Source: Polytrichum commune
Taxonomy: Eukaryota > Streptophyta > Polytrichopsida > Polytrichales > Polytrichaceae
Length of the DNA: 64,000 nucleotides
Assembly: GCA_950295325.1 (NCBI GenBank)
Contig: OX485809.1
Coordinates: 21,888,001-21,952,000 of the forward strand
Direction: 5' to 3'
In this document: positions 35,045 to 46,329 of the stretch, in pieces
Numbering within the stretch: position 1 is the stretch's first letter
Layout: each line of letters opens with the position of its first letter
Position numbers and translations under genes: made by a program
The notes under the pieces: generated by a model
Database searches by the model: none
Seen by the model: the letters and a program-made list of their open reading frames with translations, nothing else
What the model was told of the DNA's origin: nothing

Positions 35045-38000
35045 TTAATGTCGTGACTGCCATGCCTTATTAACTTTTCTTGCAACATATTGCGCTGCAT
35101 TGACGCCTCCAGCAGCTAAGAAACCTGAAATCATTTGCCGGAAGCTGGACGCTCTCACAATACTACTGACAGCTCGTGCAACCATCTTCGCATGGCCCTC
35201 CTGTGACTTCAGTACTGCATGTGCGACAGCTGTATTGTCTGCATACAGATTTTAAAATCTTGACATTCAAAAGCCAAGAATGGTATTCTTGATTTTTACT
35301 ATATTCTATATTGAAGCAATGACCTACAGTTGATGTGAGGTTACATCCAAGCAACCAATCTATTGCACAAAGATAGCATCAAAACTGAGGAGATGCCCCT
35401 CAATGTGCAAAATCCTAAGGTCACTTCAAATTTTTCAGTTATCTCAAAAATTGTAGTTCACTCAACATCTTCATTGAACAATGAAGGGTTAAGTTTATTA
35501 TACTGACCAGCTGTGCCAAGATGGTACTTGGTGCCAGTTTGTCGAGCAAGTTGCTGAAGAACACACAAAGGAAGTGATCTCAACAAGGAATATCTTGTGG
35601 ATATGCTTCCATCCTGCCACAATGACCAAAAACATTCCGCACAACCATTAACCCTTAAAGAACCAGAAGTGTGTTCATACAGGATACATGACGTTTTGTT
35701 CAAACCCCCAACAAGCTTTAAAAATTACATCTTTTTGCTCTATGGTGTTGAGTTCATATTTAGCACAATCTATTAAATGAGGAAGAGGAATCAAAGCCAT
35801 GTGTGACAACAGCGATTAGATATACATAGTATGTATTTGAGAATAAGTCATATATGCAGGCTCAAATCTTCCTACAATTCATTCTACATATATGTATGCT
35901 TCAATTGGAATAATGTACAACATAAATGGGATATTTTAGATAGGGTCACTTTTGACACTTTTAGCTAGAAACATCAAAAAGTATTCTTAAACCCCTTCAT
36001 ATGACATCTTGAGGCCTGGGCCTGGCGTCTTGTGCCTTTAAGGGTTGATGTAAAGTATCAAGCTAGAGCAGATCATACAACAATTCTTATTATGTTTCCT
36101 GTAAGTTCTTTAGTACCAATAGCTGAGGTGTACAGCTCAATTAGCCTATATTCAATCACCAGCAAGTAATTGCAAAGTACAAGCTCTGATTTTGTTAAAA
36201 TCCCTGGACCAAAAGTGCTACACACCTGATGTGGCTATCAGTTTTATGAGAAAATTAAGAATCGTTACCAAGCTCTAAAGTTTCAGCCCGACCTGTATGA
36301 TTCTTCCATGGAGATTTGATGCATGGACTGGCGGAAGTTGGAGTACATCATTGGCTGCATACTTTTGAATCACACCTTCGTATAGGACTTGAAACTGGGA
36401 GGCACTGCCCTGCACTATCTTTCGAACCTGTGAAGAGTAAAAACTCAAGATTTAGCCTTCCCAAAATCACAGGACCAATTAAGAACCAACTACTTGTGGC
36501 CACAGAATTTCTTACCTTCTCTTGTCTTGAGTTAGTAGTGTAGGATTTAAAGACAATGCATTAACAGACCTATAAACAGTTGCACTGGATGGAATTGCAG
36601 TTCTACTTAAGAGTACAGAAAACCTTATAACTACAAGTCCGATCAACCACTAACCTTACACTTACAATAGGAAGATTAGAGGAACTTTACACTAGAGCTT
36701 GAGGGCCCTTGACCATTGAGATTTGAAATCTCTCATTGGTGGAAAATGCTGAGACCGTCCCACTTCACTTTACACTGGAGCTTGAGGGCCTCAAGGACCA
36801 AGGAAGTTTGACTGGATGAAAAACTACATGGATTATTGCTCCATGACATGAAATGAATAATGTTTCATGGTCTACCAGATTTTGTGTCAAGCCCACCTCA
36901 AAGAGGTGGGTCTAACAAAAAACCAAGAGACCATAACACTCCAAAATCTCACAACCCTTGTTTTATTATAGCTTAATTTGTAGAAGCATCCACATGAATG
37001 GACAGTGATATAAAATAGCATTCGGTTAAAAGCCAGTCGCATATGTCTTTGCACTACACTTCAAGGCCCATGAGCACAGAAATTTTTATTTCAATTCCCA
37101 TGGTATTTTCCTCTGGATGAGTTTCGAAGGCCCTCACAATCTCATGGACCAGCACTTGGCCTTAGTGTACAGTGGCCCTTAGTGTGGGAAGTATGTTTCA
37201 GTAACCAGATGATAGTGAGGGAATAGGGAGCACCTAGAGGTAGAAAATTTGTAGACTACAGTACCTTGTTTTTGTCCTCCGCAAAAAGCATGCGTACATC
37301 ACCCATGTATGAGAGTCCACAAATGGTGGCGTACAGATCCTCCTGCAAACATAGCTTCCACACACAACTGAACACAAAATCGCTGGTAAGTGGCTTAACA
37401 GTGCCGGCTGTATTCTCAGCTGACACAAAATATACTCAAATAGGGTCCACCGACTAGAAATTCAAGTAAAAATTCCAGTATATATTACAGCTATGCTCCA
37501 TGTGAGTTTTTGTGAGGAGTGGGACCCATATGATTTTCCATTGGTTGTTTTGCATACAATTTCAATAATTTCTTTCACTAATTCTGCATGCTCGGAGGTT
37601 GTGTTTAAATTTGAATGAAGAGCAACCTATTTAAGCTCATTAAGGGCCAAACTCATTGTAGCACCTCTTGACATGCCAAAATCAGTTTGACCCTCAATTG
37701 TCAGTTGTGTTACCTCAGAGAACTCTGATGGAAGTAAAAGTAGCGCAGCTGCCACAGCAGATTGCAAGTTCAGGTGGTTAAGCTCTGCTCCACGAATTTG
37801 ATCGACAAGGTATTTCACCTGATAAGATGCATTACGTGGTGCAAGATTCAGGCACACAAATGGATATGCCGAAGGTGTGACTTGAAACATGTCTTCATCA
37901 TGTAAGTTAAGCAGATCTAATTCAGTCACTCAGGACACATATATTTGAGTGGTGTGGATCTAAGAACAGACACCAAAAAAATGTGTTTAAAAGGGATTGA

Positions 38001-40448
38001 ACTACGTGATCAAAATCTGTTAATCATTCTAGGCTCAATAGTAAACACAGTTGGGACCTATATGATCATTTGCTAAGAAAGAGAATCTTCACTTTGACAA
38101 TAAATAAGATATTCACACGAGCTCCAGAATTTATGCAGATAATGGCTAAGGGCAGGATTTGGATTTGCTAATCATCTCGCACTAATTGCATGCTTCATAT
38201 CTACAAGAAGTGGACGAAGAGCTAAATGTCTATTTAAGGCTCACTTACGTTAGTGAAGCAGCAAAATCTTTTTTAGACCCTTTGAATTGGTCCCTGGTAA
38301 CTTGGCAAATGTGTAGTACCCTTCTGCTATTAAAAAGGATAAAACCTTTAGGAAGTTAAGCTAGTCCAATATGCAGGTCCTTGAGTCCCAGCCATTCCAA
38401 CATAAGCAGGAAGTCACTTACAGGCTTCTGCAGCCGTCCACTTATGTATAATCTTTCCCACGTTGAAACATCTTTGACAAGGTTGTCAACACTAATCACA
38501 CCATACTTGATTGTCTGCAAAGCATCAAAAAGGTTCATAGATATGTAAGTTCTATTACTCAAATGTACCATTATAACTGGAAAACCCTCACCTTTAAATG
38601 CACAAGGTAATTAAAGGATCCACTACATTGGACAATAATTTTCAAAAACACTCTGTACAACGTGAGAATTTGAAGAAAAAGTGGGTGATAACAGAGAAGA
38701 AGTTACACAATATTAGAGCTATCATCTAACTCAGGATGACTTTTGGTCGGGAGTTGGTTGTTATGCATGCAACACCTTCCATGTTTTGCATGCTTGGAAG
38801 TAGTGTGGAGGTTTTAACAAAGAACCTTCTACATGGGTTCATTAAGTATTGAACTCATTTGGCATGCCAAGAGGTGCTAAAATGAGTTTGGCCCTCAATG
38901 AACCGAAATAGGTTGCTCTTCAATCAAATTCTAGTACTACCTCAAAGCATGCACCACAAGTGGAAGAAATTATTGATATCGTATACAAAACCACTAATGG
39001 AAAATCATGAGGGACCAACTCCCAATGAAAAGTCCTATTAAGTTAAAGGATAACTCTATTCAGAAACATCAATACTATACTGCAGCACCTGTCAGGAGAT
39101 TCATACACACGTTGTGCAAATTATGAGTGTAGGCATATATGTCTGGTCTAGGGGCTAGAGTTTAGGGTTTAGGGTTTAAAGAAATTCTAGACTATGTGTT
39201 TACCTTGTCTTGCCACGGCACGAAAGCATTGAAATGGACACCCACTCCCACATTCTCTGCCACACTACTCACCTGCACAGGTTTCAAATTTAGCTTCATA
39301 TGATATAACACAGGTATACTACTCCAATTCCTGCAACAATATCAAGAATTTCTTTCCACTTGTGGTACATGCTCAGAGGTAGTGTTTGAGTTTGAATGAA
39401 GAGCAGCCTATTTCGGTTAGTTGAGGGCCAAACTCATTTTAGCTCCTCTTGGGATGCCAATATGAGTTCGCCCCTTAATGAACCGATATAGAATGTTCTT
39501 CATTCAAACCTCCACGCTACTTCCAAGTATGCAAAACATGGATTGTGTCGTATGCAAAACAACCCAACTCCCGACCAAAGTCATGTTGAGTTAGAGGATA
39601 ACTCTAATATTGTGGGACTTTTTCGCTGTTGTCACCCACTTTTACTTCAAATTCTCACGCTTTACAGAGTACTCTAGGAAATTATTGTCCACTTTAGTGG
39701 ATCCTTGATTACCTTGTGCATTTGCAACACATGTACACAGGTAGAAGAGTGGTAGTGGATTCATCAACATTGGAACGTTTAATTGAGTAGATTTGCAAAG
39801 GACCATCAAGCCACGAAAAGGAGTTTGTCCATACCGCTTTGCCACCGAATCGAGCCAACCAAGACGCATAGTGATGAGGATTTTGCTCCAAGTTCTGCAA
39901 ATTACCGATCAGATCAATTACTAAGCTGAAACCTACATCAGATCCTGACATCAAATGCAATGTTCGTGCAAGTTTGAGATATGAACACTACTGACCTGTG
40001 AGTGCCACTCTGCTGGTCCAGTGACTCCCAGTATGTAATCCACCATAGCTGGTGCCTGCTCATGTCACCCAATTTGTTTAAATCCAGATAGTCCATGCCT
40101 CAAATTCAGACCAAAATGTCAAATCCAGCTGTAGAGTTTAGGGTTCTGAAGTCTACCTCATCATTCGCAAGCTGAACACGAGGAGGCTGATGTTGAGCAA
40201 AAACTCCAGACCCGTATGCAAATGCAAATTCCACGGGGGGCAAATCTCCTAATGGAGCTGCCAGTTCCTCGGAATCAACCAAACCCTCCTGTGCACCATC
40301 GAATGCATCCTCCCTACATTGCTCTCTTTCATTCTCTTTTCTTAGAAGTTTGGTCATTGCAATCAATTTGAAGGAATGAACGACAAAGGAGATTCTAAAG
40401 CCAACTTGCAGAACTTAACCCTCACCTCGGAACATCATCAGCAAGCAT
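35045..40448 (-). CDS. TAM41: Mitochondrial CDP-diacylglycerol synthase / phosphatidate cytidylyltransferase (TAM41), eleven exons
   Basis: Exons on the minus strand: 40448-40426, 40313-40157, 40055-39996, 39894-39835, 39272-39204, 38514-38422, 37818-37714, 37342-37265, 36427-36293, 35613-35508, 35238-35045. All have GT-AG ends and the phases join into 359 codons plus TAA. TAM41 makes CDP-diacylglycerol from phosphatidic acid and CTP on the matrix side of the inner mitochondrial membrane, the first step of cardiolipin synthesis. Family signatures are in order: PPVEFAFAYGSGVF (nucleotidyltransferase G42-S43), AMVDYILGV (D66), NPHHYASWLARFGG, VGVGVHFNAFVPW, IKYGVISVDNL, WERLYISGRLQKPV, LNLQSAVAAALLLLP, YATICGLSYMGDVRMLFAEDKNKV. 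An in-frame TAA precedes the start. The first exon is only 23 nt, and the acidic N-terminus (MLADDVPRED) lacks an obvious mitochondrial presequence, so an upstream exon could be missing. Length is normal for the family. Confidence 0.92.
35745..36060 (+). repeat. Dispersed repeat family D, copy 2, in a TAM41 intron
   Basis: Matches 9000-9360 in order and orientation, for example 'TTTAGCACAATCTATTA', 'CTACATATATGTATGCTTC' and 'ATGACATCTTGAGGCC'. It lies in the intron between the exons at 36427-36293 and 35613-35508. Confidence 0.6.
37490..37700. mobile_element. Partial family M MITE in a TAM41 intron
   Basis: Carries 'GATTTTCCATTGGTTGTTTTGC', 'GAATGAAGAGCAACCTATTT' and 'GGGCCAAACTCATTGTAGCACC' as in full family M copies. 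Both terminal GAGTTATCC ends are missing. The right side stops about 15 bp short of the exon at 37714-37818. Confidence 0.65.
37935..38240 (+). repeat. Dispersed repeat family C in a TAM41 intron
   Basis: Starts near GTGTGGATCTAAGAACAGAC and continues through 'CATTCTAGGCTCAATAGT', 'ATCTTCACTTTGACAATAA' and 'TTGCTAATCATCTCGCAC'. It is the clearest plus-orientation copy of the family in the window. Confidence 0.65.
38716..39056. mobile_element. Palindromic family M MITE in a TAM41 intron
   Basis: A full copy with inverted ends GAGCTATCATCTAACTC and TTAAAGGATAACTC between TA dinucleotides. The second-level inverted words GTCGGGAGTTGGTTG and CCAACTCCCAATG lie just inside. The centre is a palindrome around GGTTCATTAA and TCAATGAACC. 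Confidence 0.85.
39165..39186 (+). repeat. Short telomere-like tract
   Basis: About two and a half units of the plant telomere repeat (GTTTAGGGTTTAGGGTTTA) in a TAM41 intron. A shorter run is at about 61214-61228. Such tracts are frequent in plant genomes, often near transcription units, and need not mark a chromosome end. Confidence 0.6.
39310..39604. mobile_element. Family M MITE, left end lost, in a TAM41 intron
   Basis: The right end GAGTTAGAGGATAACTC followed by TA is intact. The left part starts inside the element near 'CAATATCAAGAATTTC' with no GAGTTATCC terminus. The interior matches 38716-39056 and 60212-60519. Confidence 0.75.
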
Positions 40449-40879
40449 TTGAGTTGTAACTTAACTTAATGCCCAAGAATCTCTCTCCGACATGACATGG
40501 CTTCCACATCCAGGTGGTGTTTAATACAAGACACGTTTGACACATGCCTACTACTAAAATAGTTTTAGGTTAAAGGCTCTCGAGTCCACAAACACGATGA
40601 ACATGCTGTGGCAAATTGTGCAACCTTCCTAGCACCACTCCGCAGGGGTAACATGTACTGTCAGGGATTTGTAATTATAGTCTACCCTCCATATATTATA
40701 TACGACAATTGATTCTACAGCATATCGTCTATATCGAAGCATTTCTTGTCAACCAAACTTTCTTGTCAAATTCGCCTCCATCATACGACTACAAAGCTTG
40801 TAATACGACATTTTCAAGTCCGGTATGTCATATGATGGAGGTAATTAATGTGTATGAGTGGTGGGACCTATATGTATTT

Positions 40880-42530
40880 CAAGGTTTGTAACCCAAATCG
40901 CACCACCTACACCGCAAGACACCCCAGTAAACCGCAGTACAAAACGGTCTAAACTCACATACCCCCCATATCCACCTACCACCCCAACCCCCAATATTCC
41001 ATTAAACATCAACATCGACATATGCCTACCCCCTAAATACCCACCACAATTATGTTACTACACATATGGATCATTCAAACCACCTAAAGAAACATCTCAA
41101 GGACATGGGAAGCGCAAAAAAACAGGATATGGTATATACAACTCTATAAAAAATATAAAAATAGTAGTAAGATTACCAAGGCTACAAAACATACTATGAG
41201 CATAAATGATGGCCATACACCACACTCTCTGACTCTTGACCACCGCATATCGGGACGAACCAACCCATATCTTCATGGACTGCCTCAATGTCCTATACTT
41301 ATTAAACACTCAAATCAAACACCCCACACTACATAATAGCCACCCAGACAAAAATATCCTTGAATCCATGACCACAATGCTACAATCCCGTACACAAATC
41401 ATCACACTCCATAAAGTCAAAGCCCATGCTAACATAAATGGTAACGAACAAGCAGACACATTAGCCAAAATAGGATGTGAACTAGATCATAGAGACGTTG
41501 CAATGCCACATGAACATGCACACCCTACACCATACTTCCTCCAAAAAGATTGGTGGCATTCAATGCAAGAAACACCAAACAAAGGCCATGTAAGACACCT
41601 CGGAAAACACGTCCTCAAATATTGCAAAAAAACATAATTTAGAAGTCATAGCTAACCAAACACACCAACTACACAAATGGCTTGAAAACAAAGATATTGA
41701 CAAAACATTATCAAACAATTTTTGGACAAACCCAAGTATCACAGATAAACAAAAAACATGTCTAGTCAAATTCCGAACGGGACAATACATGGGCCATGCC
41801 CGTAAGCAACTCTTTTTTGGTAGAGAAGCCTACCCATCAAAAACGTTACCCATCTGTAACTCATCAGATGCAGATACATGGTTACACATACTACTAAAAT
41901 GCAAACAACAACACATTCACGCACTCATAACAAAGTTGTATGGGAAATACGTAAATTAATTTTATCAAATAAAATATCTAGACACTACACACTCATGAAT
42001 GTAGGAACGTACAATGAACGACCTCAAGAAAATATTGTGCCAACATGGCTATTACCATGCACATGTGGCACCCAGAGATGCCAGTGCAACGCCAAGTTTA
42101 AACTAGACATACTATGCGTCATAGGACATCCATATAACCACCCCCACCATAAAACTTTGCAACCAGAATCACAATACAATTCATAGAATTTACATACTAC
42201 AATGACATATTTACAGCATAAACCCTCGATAGAAAAACCACAAAAATATTAACCGCTCATCAATAACATTATCACAAGGGGTTGGAATGTAGCCCCACTC
42301 ATGGTACTAGTCGCAGGTGCAAGAGCCACTACACACATCCCATCAATGCAAAACCTATAAACAATACTTAAACTCCCTCCCATAAAAATAAAAAACACAT
42401 TCCAACAAATCAACATTATCGTCACACAATAGGCACATTCAATACTAGTCCATAAAGGTAGACTAGAGAACAAACAATCTACCTAGCATAACCAAACAAC
42501 CCATCGCACAACTCAATACACCCCAATATA
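40880..42530 (+). pseudogene. Decayed LINE fragment: RNase H, CysHis motif and a possible restriction-like endonuclease
   Basis: An RNase H1-like fold is readable: 'YTYGS' at about 41058 stands where YTDGS carries the first catalytic aspartate, then 'THIFMDCLNVLYLL', then 'VKAHANINGNEQADTLAK'. Two stops interrupt the segment holding the second acidic residue. At about 41870-41930 'DTWLHILLKCKQQHIHAL' resembles the zinc-binding motif downstream of LINE reverse transcriptase. From about 42090, 'KFKLDILCVIG' then 'IEFTYYND' then 'GWNVAPLMVLVAGARATTH' recall the order PD, (D/E), K-region of restriction-like endonucleases. The last two blocks need a frame change. Dualen LINEs carry RNase H plus such an endonuclease. 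No reverse transcriptase is visible here. The endonuclease call is an inference. Confidence 0.6.
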
Positions 42531-42759
42531 TAAAGAATGCCACTTTACCAAATAAACCCCAATAAAAACTACCACATACTACCGGTTACCGGTTAACCGG
42601 CTATTTGTTACTAATATAGTGTCTACTCCCTGAAAAGGGTGAAGTAGTTCTACATCTAACACCATTGCCCTAGGGCATGGCTAAGGATGTTCTACGAACA
42701 GACACTCTAGTCACTCCGGCCTCCTCTAGAGACCGGAGTTCTTCTTCTTCAAGGTTTGT

Positions 42760-43225
42760 ATTCTTCAAACTCTGTAGTATCACACTCGTGTCAACCAAAG
42801 TGCACGTGATATTACGGAGTTTTGTAGTGTTAACATAGATGCATGATACTGTAGAATTAGTGTAGCATGTGGCATTATGAAATAACACAAAGGAGATGTG
42901 AGGACAATTTGAATTCGTTCTCTTATCACCTACGCTAGTGTGGTCCACTCCACTTGGTCTTCCTAGGCGATGTGACAACCACATGCACCAACATTCACAC
43001 AAGTGGCATAAGAGGAAGAAGAAGAATAAGAAGGTGACACTCCACATGTTGACACATGGCGCTATGCGAGGGTGTGGGTTGACTTCTTTGGTGGTTTGCA
43101 TTAATGAAAAAAGTTGTGATATAAGGGAGAGAAACGTGACAATAAAGAGTGAGATTTGAACCACAAACATTTGTTCCCTAGGGTTTCGGGATATTAGAGA
43201 GTGTGTGACATTATGGGGGTTAATT
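42760..43225 (+). repeat. TA-element family T, copy without nested insertion
   Basis: Starts near AAACTCTGTAGTATCACAC and ends near GAGAGTGTGTGACATTATGG. It reads through 'GCATGATACTGTAGAATTAGTG', 'GTCCACTCCACTTGGTCTTCC' and 'CATGTTGACACATGGCGC'. The copy at 46330-47238 carries the same text in reverse, interrupted by an insertion. This copy shows the uninterrupted site at about 42960-42990. Confidence 0.75.
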
Positions 43226-43940
43226 AGTATTTTAGAATTTGCATGGGAATCTTGGGAAATGTTGTGAACATTTTTTTCCAATATAGATATTCTTTCATAT
43301 TTGTGTATCCAATGAACGGGGAGAGCCAACAGTTCCTCAAAAATGAACCGAGTAATGTGGACCAAAAACCAGGTATAGAAAGGGGGTAACTGGATGGGCA
43401 TCCGATTAACTACGGGAAGAAATTGGATATCAACCAGTCTTCATTTTGAATTAACACATAATTGCCAAGTTAAATAACTAGGACCCTTAATATTAACCAT
43501 CCCATAAGGTATCGGTGGATACATGTCGACCCCCGAGAGTATGAGTTGGATTTCAACCGTGTATGGGGAGGGTCATCGAGGAGATAGTACTCCCCTCCCA
43601 CCGCCATATTTGGACTCATTCTCAAGCTCCTCCCCTCTACTCTATCCACCGAAACTCTATTGGCTCTCATTGGGAAGCTTTGTTGCCACTCCTCACTTTT
43701 GCCTTCGTTGCTTAGCCTTGTTGCTCATCTTCGCCATACGTCCCTCTCATTGGTGAGTGCATGTGCTTCCCACTAATTGACATTAGGGTTTGATATGTTC
43801 CCCACTCGTTGTTCAATTTGAGGTTTGTTAGTTAGTGAGATCCGTAGTTGATGATCAAATCACCCCTTGATTTGAAGTTGGCATCCAATAAGCTATTCAT
43901 TCTTCCGGCATTCTTGATTTGTGAATGGGCCCATGGTGAT
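43226..43940. other. Non-genic stretch
   Basis: No recognisable gene. The 77-codon frame at 43523-43756 (proline- and leucine-rich) has no family resemblance and no splice context I would trust. Confidence 0.45.
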
Positions 43941-44335
43941 CACTACACTAAATATACCAATTAGTGAGGGTGGTACTAATTCAAGTCACACGCACTATCT
44001 AGCCAAATCTCAAAGTTACCAAGGGCTAAATTCGCTACTGAGTGACACTATATTCATGGCTATGATCAATTCTATGTTCATTTACCATAGATTTAAGAAA
44101 ATTACAGTGTGCCACATGCTTGTAAGTGAATAGTGCCAAGTGTTGATACTTAATGCCAAGTGCCAGTACTTTAAGTGAATAGTGCCAAGTGCCGAGGTTA
44201 AGAATGCTTCCTAGTCTTAGACCTAAGATCTTTTGGTGGCACTAATTCATAGCATAAGGAATTTAGTATCACCTTTACTAATTTCCCACCCTCACTAATT
44301 TTCCACACTCATTGATTGGTATATTTAGTGTAGTG
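43941..44335. mobile_element. Small DNA element with perfect 21-bp CACTAC ends
   Basis: Bases 43941-43961 (CACTACACTAAATATACC plus 3) are the exact reverse complement of 44315-44335. Imperfect pairing continues inward (TTAGTGAGGGTGG / CCACACTCATTGA). The interior repeats 'AGTGCCAAGTGCC' and encodes nothing. CACTA-superfamily ends begin this way, but the flanks show no 3-bp duplication, so the superfamily is uncertain. Confidence 0.75.
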
Positions 44336-44642
44336 TTGGTTTGGTATGTAGGTGAATGCTTGGGATGAACACCTGTATTTTCTTTTTTGTATATTTTAAA
44401 GTAATATCTATCGAATGCTTTTAGTTTGTGTATGTGTGGTTTATCATAGCTTTGTTTTGTTTTATACTATACATGGCATTGTATATTGTAGTAACATGAA
44501 GTGAAGAAGTGTTTATCCATTGATATTTTTGGTGCTTGATGATTTTAGGGTTTAATGGGGTTGGGAATCCTTTGGCCCCCAACCAGTGGGGGGCTTTGCC
44601 AACTTCAATCCTTGACAAGGATATTGGAAATGAATTTTGAAA

Positions 44643-44686
44643 TGTGTGTGTGTGTGTGTGTGTGTGTTCCACACCCCCCCCCCCCG
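44643..44686. repeat. (GT)n and C-run low-complexity tract
   Basis: Thirteen GT units followed shortly by an 11-base C run. The nearby frames on the minus strand (THTHTH...) are artefacts of it. Confidence 0.85.
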
Positions 44687-44979
44687 CCCCTTATCGGATG
44701 ATAAAATCAAAATTTGGTACTCTTACCATTTAGTTGTTGAGGGGTCCAGTTTTAACCGAGAGGGATAAACAAGTTGGGGAATGAACCAAATTTGTTTTGG
44801 ATGATTAGGCTCCAATTGACCACCTTGCCTCCTTGACCGACTCAAATGCTATCTAGGGGGGGGGGGGTCTTAGAGAGTTGCACTCACGTTTCTCCTTGTT
44901 GATTGTATGTATCTTCCATATGTATACAAATCGCATTTTACATTGAAATAGGCCACTTTCTTGGAAAACCTCGTTAGTA

Positions 44980-45389
44980 CTCCCTCCGTTTCACAATAAA
45001 AGTTACGTTTTAGAAAATCCATGGGCTTAAGGTCATTTTTCGTAATTTTAGCACGAAATTGCGTGCATTGCACAACTCTCACTAAGCACTTTCCAGTGAG
45101 CTAGGGGTGTCCATAGTAGTGCCGTTCATCGCCATTGACGATTGACACCGATTGATCTCACACATAAAATTGCATTGATGTGTGTCGACGCCATCAAGAC
45201 CAAATATCAATTGTTAAACAAGTTTAAAATGTTATCTGACTTGGTAGTTCATCAACAACAACATTTACATTGTTTCTGGCAACATTCCAGTTTGTTTGGC
45301 GAAGTTTGAGAGAAATTTCACCAAATGTAATTTTTATTTCGTAATGCAGTTTATGTCCAAACGTAACTTTTATTTTGAAACGGAGGGAG
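44980..45389. mobile_element. Stowaway (Tc1/mariner) MITE
   Basis: Ends CTCCCTCCGTTTCACAATAA and, reversed, CTCCCTCCGTTTCAAAATAA give an inverted repeat of about 31 bp. TA lies on both sides (44978-44979 and 45390-45391). CTCCCTCCGTT plus a TA duplication is the classical Stowaway signature. The 410-bp interior encodes no transposase. Confidence 0.92.
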
Positions 45390-45427
45390 TATGAAATAAT
45401 ACATTTGAGGCCAACCTACATAGGCCT

Positions 45428-45813
45428 AGTTTAGACTACAATGAAGAAGTGCATTGGTCGGTCAAGAATTTTAGCCCAAGACAAGGTAATTTGAGGCAAT
45501 GGTTGGTATGGCAGACAAAATGGAAAAACAATTAAAAAATGCCTCAAGTTGAAGGTCTCCAACGACCAAGTTTCTTGTCCAAGGGTTTGAGGTTGCCCAA
45601 GAAACTTGACCTCCAGAGAACTCCACTAGCAAAAATTGTTGCCATGTTGGCAGCCATGTCAACATTTTTTAATCCATGCTTGAAGTTCTTGATCAAAGAA
45701 ATCTTGGCCATAATGTAAACCCCAGCCAATGAAGAACATGTTTGGTAGCCAATCATATTGCTCCATTCCCCTAAAATTCTTGACCGGTGCACTTCTTCGC
45801 CATAGTCTAAACC
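45428..45813. repeat. Fold-back element with ~45-bp inverted arms
   Basis: The left arm 'TTTAGACTACAATGAAGAAG' continues to 'GGTCAAGAATTTTAG'. The right arm reads the complement, 'CTAAAATTCTTGACC' to 'CTTCTTCGCCATAGTCTAAA'. No target duplication is clear. The interior holds short frames of no known family. Confidence 0.7.
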
Positions 45814-45825
45814 AACCCTAACAAT

Positions 45826-46200
45826 ACATCATAAACTCTGTACTATCACACTTGTGACAACCAAAGTGCACGTGATATCAAGGAGTTTTGTAATGATCAC
45901 ATGGATGCGTGATAAAAGAGAATTAGTGTAGCCTGGGACATTATGGAATAACACAAAGTCAACATTGCAATAATAACGATTATTACAACAATGACAACAT
46001 GATGCATGTGGTTTGAATTCTTTAGTGGTTTAGATTTTAGTCAAAACCCGTAATATAATATATGGGAGGGAAATGCGACAATAAGGGGCGAGATGTTAAC
46101 TAAGAACATTTGTTCCCTTTAAGGGTCTTGGGATATAAGAGAAGAAGCGACATTAAGGAGGTCAACATTTCAGTGATTTAGAGTGTACGACATGCGGATA
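45826..46200 (+). repeat. Family T, partial copy
   Basis: Begins 'AAACTCTGTACTATCACACTTG' and shares 'GTGCACGTGATAT', 'GGAGTTTTGTAATG' and 'GAATTAGTGTAGCCTGGGAC' with 42760-43225. It then diverges into text also present at 6420-6560 ('GTCAACATTGCAAT', 'CATGTGGTTTGAATT'). Confidence 0.6.
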
Positions 46201-46329
46201 ATAGGAATTCACGTGTGACCACACGTGTCTTAGTAAAGAGGGAGAACAATATATTTCGGTGTTTAGAGTTGTATGACATGCGGATAATACGACACTTCAA
46301 GTTCATGCACGACCAATCGTGTCTTCGTA

